Source of the DNA: Clavibacter sp. VKM Ac-2872
GTDB lineage: Bacteria > Actinomycetota > Actinomycetes > Actinomycetales > Microbacteriaceae
NCBI RefSeq assembly: GCF_015351105.1
Contig: NZ_JADKRR010000002.1
Location: 124,001-188,000, forward strand
Direction: 5' to 3'
DNA: 64,000 bases
The translations under genes and the position numbers were made by a program. The notes beneath the pieces were generated by a model. The model did no database searches. It was not told the origin of the DNA and saw only the letters and a list, made by a program, of their open reading frames with translations. Shown piece by piece: positions 61,301 through 64,000 of the stretch (position 1 is its first letter; every line of letters begins with the position of its first letter).

Positions 61301-63063
61301 GGGCCGAGCAGACCAACCGCCGGGCCGAGCCGGGGCGCGCGAACCCGGGCACGATCATCGCGACCTGGGCGATCGGCATCGCCGCCGGCCTGCTCGCGTC
61401 TGCCTGGGCCGGGCTCGCCGCGGCGCACGCGCTCACGGGCCAGGGGGCGGCGCTGCCCGCGGATCCGCTCGCCGTCGCCATCGCGCTGAAGAAGGGCGAG
61501 GTCGCGTGGACCCCGCTCGCGGTCGTGATCGCCGTGGTCGTCGCCGCGCTCCTCACGGCGCTCGCGGTCGCCGTCGCGCGCGCCGTCCGCGGCTTCGGTC
61601 GCGGCCGCACGCGCGTCGACCGCAGCGCGCGCTACCTCGCCTCCGCGTCCGACCTCGACGAGCTGCACGAGCGCGCGTCCCTCGCGAAGGCCGCGCGCCT
61701 CGGCGTGCCCGGGCGTCCGGGGCTGCCGCTCGGCCGCGACCTCCGCTCCGGCGGCATGGTCTACGCCTCGTGGGAGGACGTGGTCGTCGGCATCGCCGGG
61801 CCCCGCGTCGGCAAGACCACCTCGCTCGTGGTGCCCGCGATCCTCGCGGCGCCCGGCGCCCTCGTCACCACGTCGAACAAGCCCGACGTCGTGCGCGCCA
61901 CGCGCGATCTCCGCCAGGGCGTCGGCACCGCGTGGGTGTTCGACCCGCAGCAGGTCGTGGACGAGGAGCCGACCTGGTGGTGGGATCCGCTCTCCTCCGT
62001 CGTCGACGACACCTCCGCCGCCAAGCTCGCCGGGCACTTCGCCGCGGGATCCCGCGAGCCCGACGACCGCGGCGACGCCTTCTTCGACGCGGCAGGCAAG
62101 GACCTGCTCACGGGCCTCCTGCTGGCGGCGGCGCTCGACCGCCGGCCCATCACGGACGTGCTCGGCTGGCTCACGGATCCCGACGAGCGCGAGATGGTGG
62201 GCATCCTCCGGTGCAGCGGCTACCCGCTCATCGCCGACGACGTCGAGAGCGCGTCGCGCACCTCGCCCCGGCAGCGCGACGGCGTGTACGCGACCGCCCG
62301 CAAGATGGCGTCGTGCGTGCGCAGCAGCCGCATCAACAGGTGGATCACGCCGGCCGGCGGCGACGCGGCCGCGGATCCCCGCCCCCGGCTCGACCCCGAC
62401 GCCTTCGTGCGCTCCACCGACACCCTCTACTCCCTCTCGGTGGAGGGCGAGGGCACGGCCGCGCCGCTCGTCACGGCGCTCACGGTCGCGATCGTCGAGG
62501 CCGCCGAGCGCCTCGCCCGCACGCAGCCGGGCGGCCGCCTGGCCACGCCGCTCGTCTGCGTCCTCGACGAGGCCGCGAACGTGTGCCGGTGGAAGGAGCT
62601 GCCCGACCTGTACTCGCACCTCGGCTCGCGCGGGATCCCGGTCATGTCGATCTTCCAGTCGTACGCGCAGGGCGTCGACGTGTTCGGCCGCGAGGGCATG
62701 CGCAAGCTCTTCAGCGCCGCGAACGAGGTCGTGTACCTCGGCGGCGTGAAGGAGGCGGAGTGGCTGCGGGAGCTCTCGGAGCTCATCGGCGACTACGACC
62801 ACGAGACGGTCTCCAGCTCGACGACGCGCGGCGTGCGCTCGACCAGCGTGCAGAACGACCGGCGCCGGATCCTCGACACCTCCGAGCTCGCGGAGCTGCC
62901 CCGGGGCCGCGCCGTGCTGCTCGCGTCCGGTGTGCGCGCCTCGATGATCGCGACGGTGCCGTGGATGGACGGCCCCGAGGCGGCCGTCATCCGGGCCTCG
63001 CTCGCGGCCGCCGACGCCCGCGCGGTATCCGGTCCTGCGGCGGCACCGGGGGCCGCGTCGTGA
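61297..63063 (+). CDS. VirD4/TraG-type coupling ATPase
   Basis: A 588-aa protein. Two N-terminal TM helices (about 19-45 and 72-97), Walker A AGPRVGKTT (167-175), TTSNKPDVVRATRD, Walker B VCVLDEAAN, and the family's SIFQSYAQG near the C-terminus. It should deliver DNA or protein substrates to the channel. It is coupled by 4-bp overlaps on both sides. Confidence 0.87.
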   Translation: MRAEQTNRRAEPGRANPGTIIATWAIGIAAGLLASAWAGLAAAHALTGQGAALPADPLAVAIALKKGEVAWTPLAVVIAVVVAALLTALAVAVARAVRGFGRGRTRVDRSARYLASASDLDELHERASLAKAARLGVPGRPGLPLGRDLRSGGMVYASWEDVVVGIAGPRVGKTTSLVVPAILAAPGALVTTSNKPDVVRATRDLRQGVGTAWVFDPQQVVDEEPTWWWDPLSSVVDDTSAAKLAGHFAAGSREPDDRGDAFFDAAGKDLLTGLLLAAALDRRPITDVLGWLTDPDEREMVGILRCSGYPLIADDVESASRTSPRQRDGVYATARKMASCVRSSRINRWITPAGGDAAADPRPRLDPDAFVRSTDTLYSLSVEGEGTAAPLVTALTVAIVEAAERLARTQPGGRLATPLVCVLDEAANVCRWKELPDLYSHLGSRGIPVMSIFQSYAQGVDVFGREGMRKLFSAANEVVYLGGVKEAEWLRELSELIGDYDHETVSSSTTRGVRSTSVQNDRRRILDTSELAELPRGRAVLLASGVRASMIATVPWMDGPEAAVIRASLAAADARAVSGPAAAPGAAS

Positions 63064-63446
63064 CGGACGCGTTCGGCTGGGGCGACGCGCCGGCCGCGTC
63101 CGGGGAGCCGGTCTTCGCCGACGTCGACGCGTTCGTGCGCGGGTTCCTCGCGCCCGCCTACCGCCGCGAGGTCAGCCCGCGCGGCGAGAGCCGGTGGGAT
63201 CCCGAGTGGTGGCGCCACCCCGAGGCCGTCGCGCGGCTCGAGGCGCTGTGGCTCGCGTGGGAGGCCCTCCGGCTCGAGGGCGCGACCGGCATGAGCGTGT
63301 GGTGGCGGGATCACGCGGACTACCACCTCGCCGTGCTCATGGGCCCGACCGGCCCCTTCGCGCGCACCTCCGCCACCACCGAGGCCGGGGAGCCGCTCCC
63401 GTGCGCGCCGCGGCCGGAGCCCGGGCCGATCGGAGCCGCCTCGTGA
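63060..63446 (+). CDS. DUF4913 protein
   Basis: A 128-aa protein matching DUF4913: WWRHPEAVARLEALWLAWEALR, then MSVWWRDHADYHLAVL and GPTGPF. These small Trp-rich proteins are a regular part of actinobacterial conjugation clusters. Role unknown. GTG start inside the coupling-protein stop. Confidence 0.82.
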   Translation: MTDAFGWGDAPAASGEPVFADVDAFVRGFLAPAYRREVSPRGESRWDPEWWRHPEAVARLEALWLAWEALRLEGATGMSVWWRDHADYHLAVLMGPTGPFARTSATTEAGEPLPCAPRPEPGPIGAAS

Positions 63447-64000
63447 GGCGCGAGGTGCCGGGCTGGTTCCGCCTGCTGCTCTGCTGGCCGGCGCTGCTCG
63501 TGCTCGGGATGGGGCTGCTCGGCCTCCTCACCGCGGTGGCGGATCCGTCGGTGCTCACGCGACCCGAGACCCTCATCCCCGGGCTCGTGCTCCTCCTCCT
63601 CTGCGTCGCGGCCGTGCGGACCCTGATCCGCGGCGCGCGCGTGCTCGCGGGCATGGTCCGCGGCGCGCGGCACGAGCTCGCGCGACCGGCCCGCGAGGCC
63701 GAGGCCGCGCAGGACCTCGCCGTCCGGAGCGCGGCGGGCTGGGCGGAGGCGTGCCGACTCCGCGCGTCGCTGCTGCGCGGGGAGCGCCCGCCCGGCTTCC
63801 CCGTCTGGGACGTCGTCGCCGAGCCCGGGGAGGTGTTCCTCTACGACGTGGAGGCGGACTACGAGCGGTACTACGGGCAGGACGTCACGTACACGCGCTC
63901 GAGCGGGTTCCTCGTCGGGAGCCCCGCGTTCGTGTTCGGCGGGATGGCGGTCGCGGCCATCGGGAACGCATCCCGGAGGAGCGCGGCCGAGGCGCAGGCC
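63443..64000 (+). CDS. Partial membrane protein at right edge
   Basis: An open frame of 186 codons from the GTG at 63443 (overlapping the DUF4913 stop by 4 bp) to the window end. Two hydrophobic helices lie at about residues 8-30 and 43-62, with a cytoplasmic region rich in Arg/Ala, then VFLYDVEADYERYYGQDVTYT and another hydrophobic stretch (about 157-172). It continues the T4SS operon. The family cannot be named from this part. Confidence 0.65.
   Translation, partial: MRREVPGWFRLLLCWPALLVLGMGLLGLLTAVADPSVLTRPETLIPGLVLLLLCVAAVRTLIRGARVLAGMVRGARHELARPAREAEAAQDLAVRSAAGWAEACRLRASLLRGERPPGFPVWDVVAEPGEVFLYDVEADYERYYGQDVTYTRSSGFLVGSPAFVFGGMAVAAIGNASRRSAAEAQA

Noticed and set aside
50750-64000. Delimiting an integrative conjugative element
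   Set aside because: No integrase, relaxase, tRNA-flanking direct repeats or att site are visible in the window, so only a T4SS/conjugation-type gene set is claimed.

Overview
The window is very GC-rich with a strong C/G third-position bias. GTG starts are frequent, and 4-bp ATGA/GTGA stop-start overlaps are common. Gene content points to a plant-associated actinobacterium of the Microbacteriaceae, most like Clavibacter (inferred from gene content, not from a marker gene). It carries a secreted pectate-lyase-like protein, two secreted GH26-type glycosidases, a secreted cutinase, a GH35 beta-galactosidase with its own sugar importer, and an actinobacterial SCO6880-type conjugation/type IV secretion gene set. 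No rRNA, tRNA, transposase or CRISPR array was seen.

Layout. 0.3-1.1 kb: ferritin-like protein. 1.2-3.8 kb: a two-gene type II restriction-modification cassette of foreign composition. 3.9-5.0 kb: GlsB-type membrane protein and an orphan LuxR-family response regulator behind a 38-bp inverted repeat. 5.0-6.2 kb: a 5'-truncated parD remnant directly behind a Fic/VbhA-type toxin-antitoxin pair. 6.4-14.2 kb: housekeeping and stress genes (S66 peptidase, DUF1266 protein, GT9, DedA, class A beta-lactamase, TetR, GNAT, OhrR-like MarR). 14.2-15.1 kb: an Abi_2-like HEPN protein with a recognisable promoter and a structured leader. 15.2-16.7 kb: EEP-family hydrolase and a membrane protein. 16.8-23.7 kb: a translationally coupled operon encoding ADP-heptose synthesis and heptose/glycosyl transfer, ending in an SDR. 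23.7-25.9 kb: paralogous small membrane proteins and a cutinase, with a low-GC block bounded by a 36-bp direct repeat that contains a terminator hairpin. 26-33.2 kb: C39-like peptidase, two GH26 paralogues, a DUF1023 hydrolase, another GT9, and a pectate-lyase-like protein. 33.2-39.6 kb: LacI regulator, sugar ABC importer (no ATPase gene) and GH35 enzyme. 39.7-42.7 kb: aldehyde dehydrogenase coupled to a second HldE. 42.8-45.8 kb: small and hypothetical proteins. 45.8-50.5 kb: a seven-gene array of three zeta-type kinases and four related putative antitoxins. 50.7-64 kb: a double-HTH protein and two divergent transcription units of type IV secretion/conjugation genes running off the right edge.

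How it fits together. Three themes stand out. (1) Defence, addiction and conflict genes: R-M, Fic/VbhA plus parD remnant, HEPN with a leader RNA candidate, and the zeta array beside the conjugation genes. (2) A sedoheptulose-7-phosphate to ADP-heptose pathway in an organism that should not make LPS, with two enzyme-glycosyltransferase fusions and two HldE copies. (3) Secreted plant-polymer enzymes with shared or palindromic upstream sites. The hexamer GGATCC is very frequent in the core-like genes. It is absent from the R-M cassette and seems absent or sparse in the other accessory genes, so it may serve as a compositional marker of imported DNA here.

The best candidates for something not well described are the HEPN gene with its predicted transcript-leading hairpin (14.3-15.1 kb) and the amplified zeta kinase/antitoxin array (45.8-50.5 kb).
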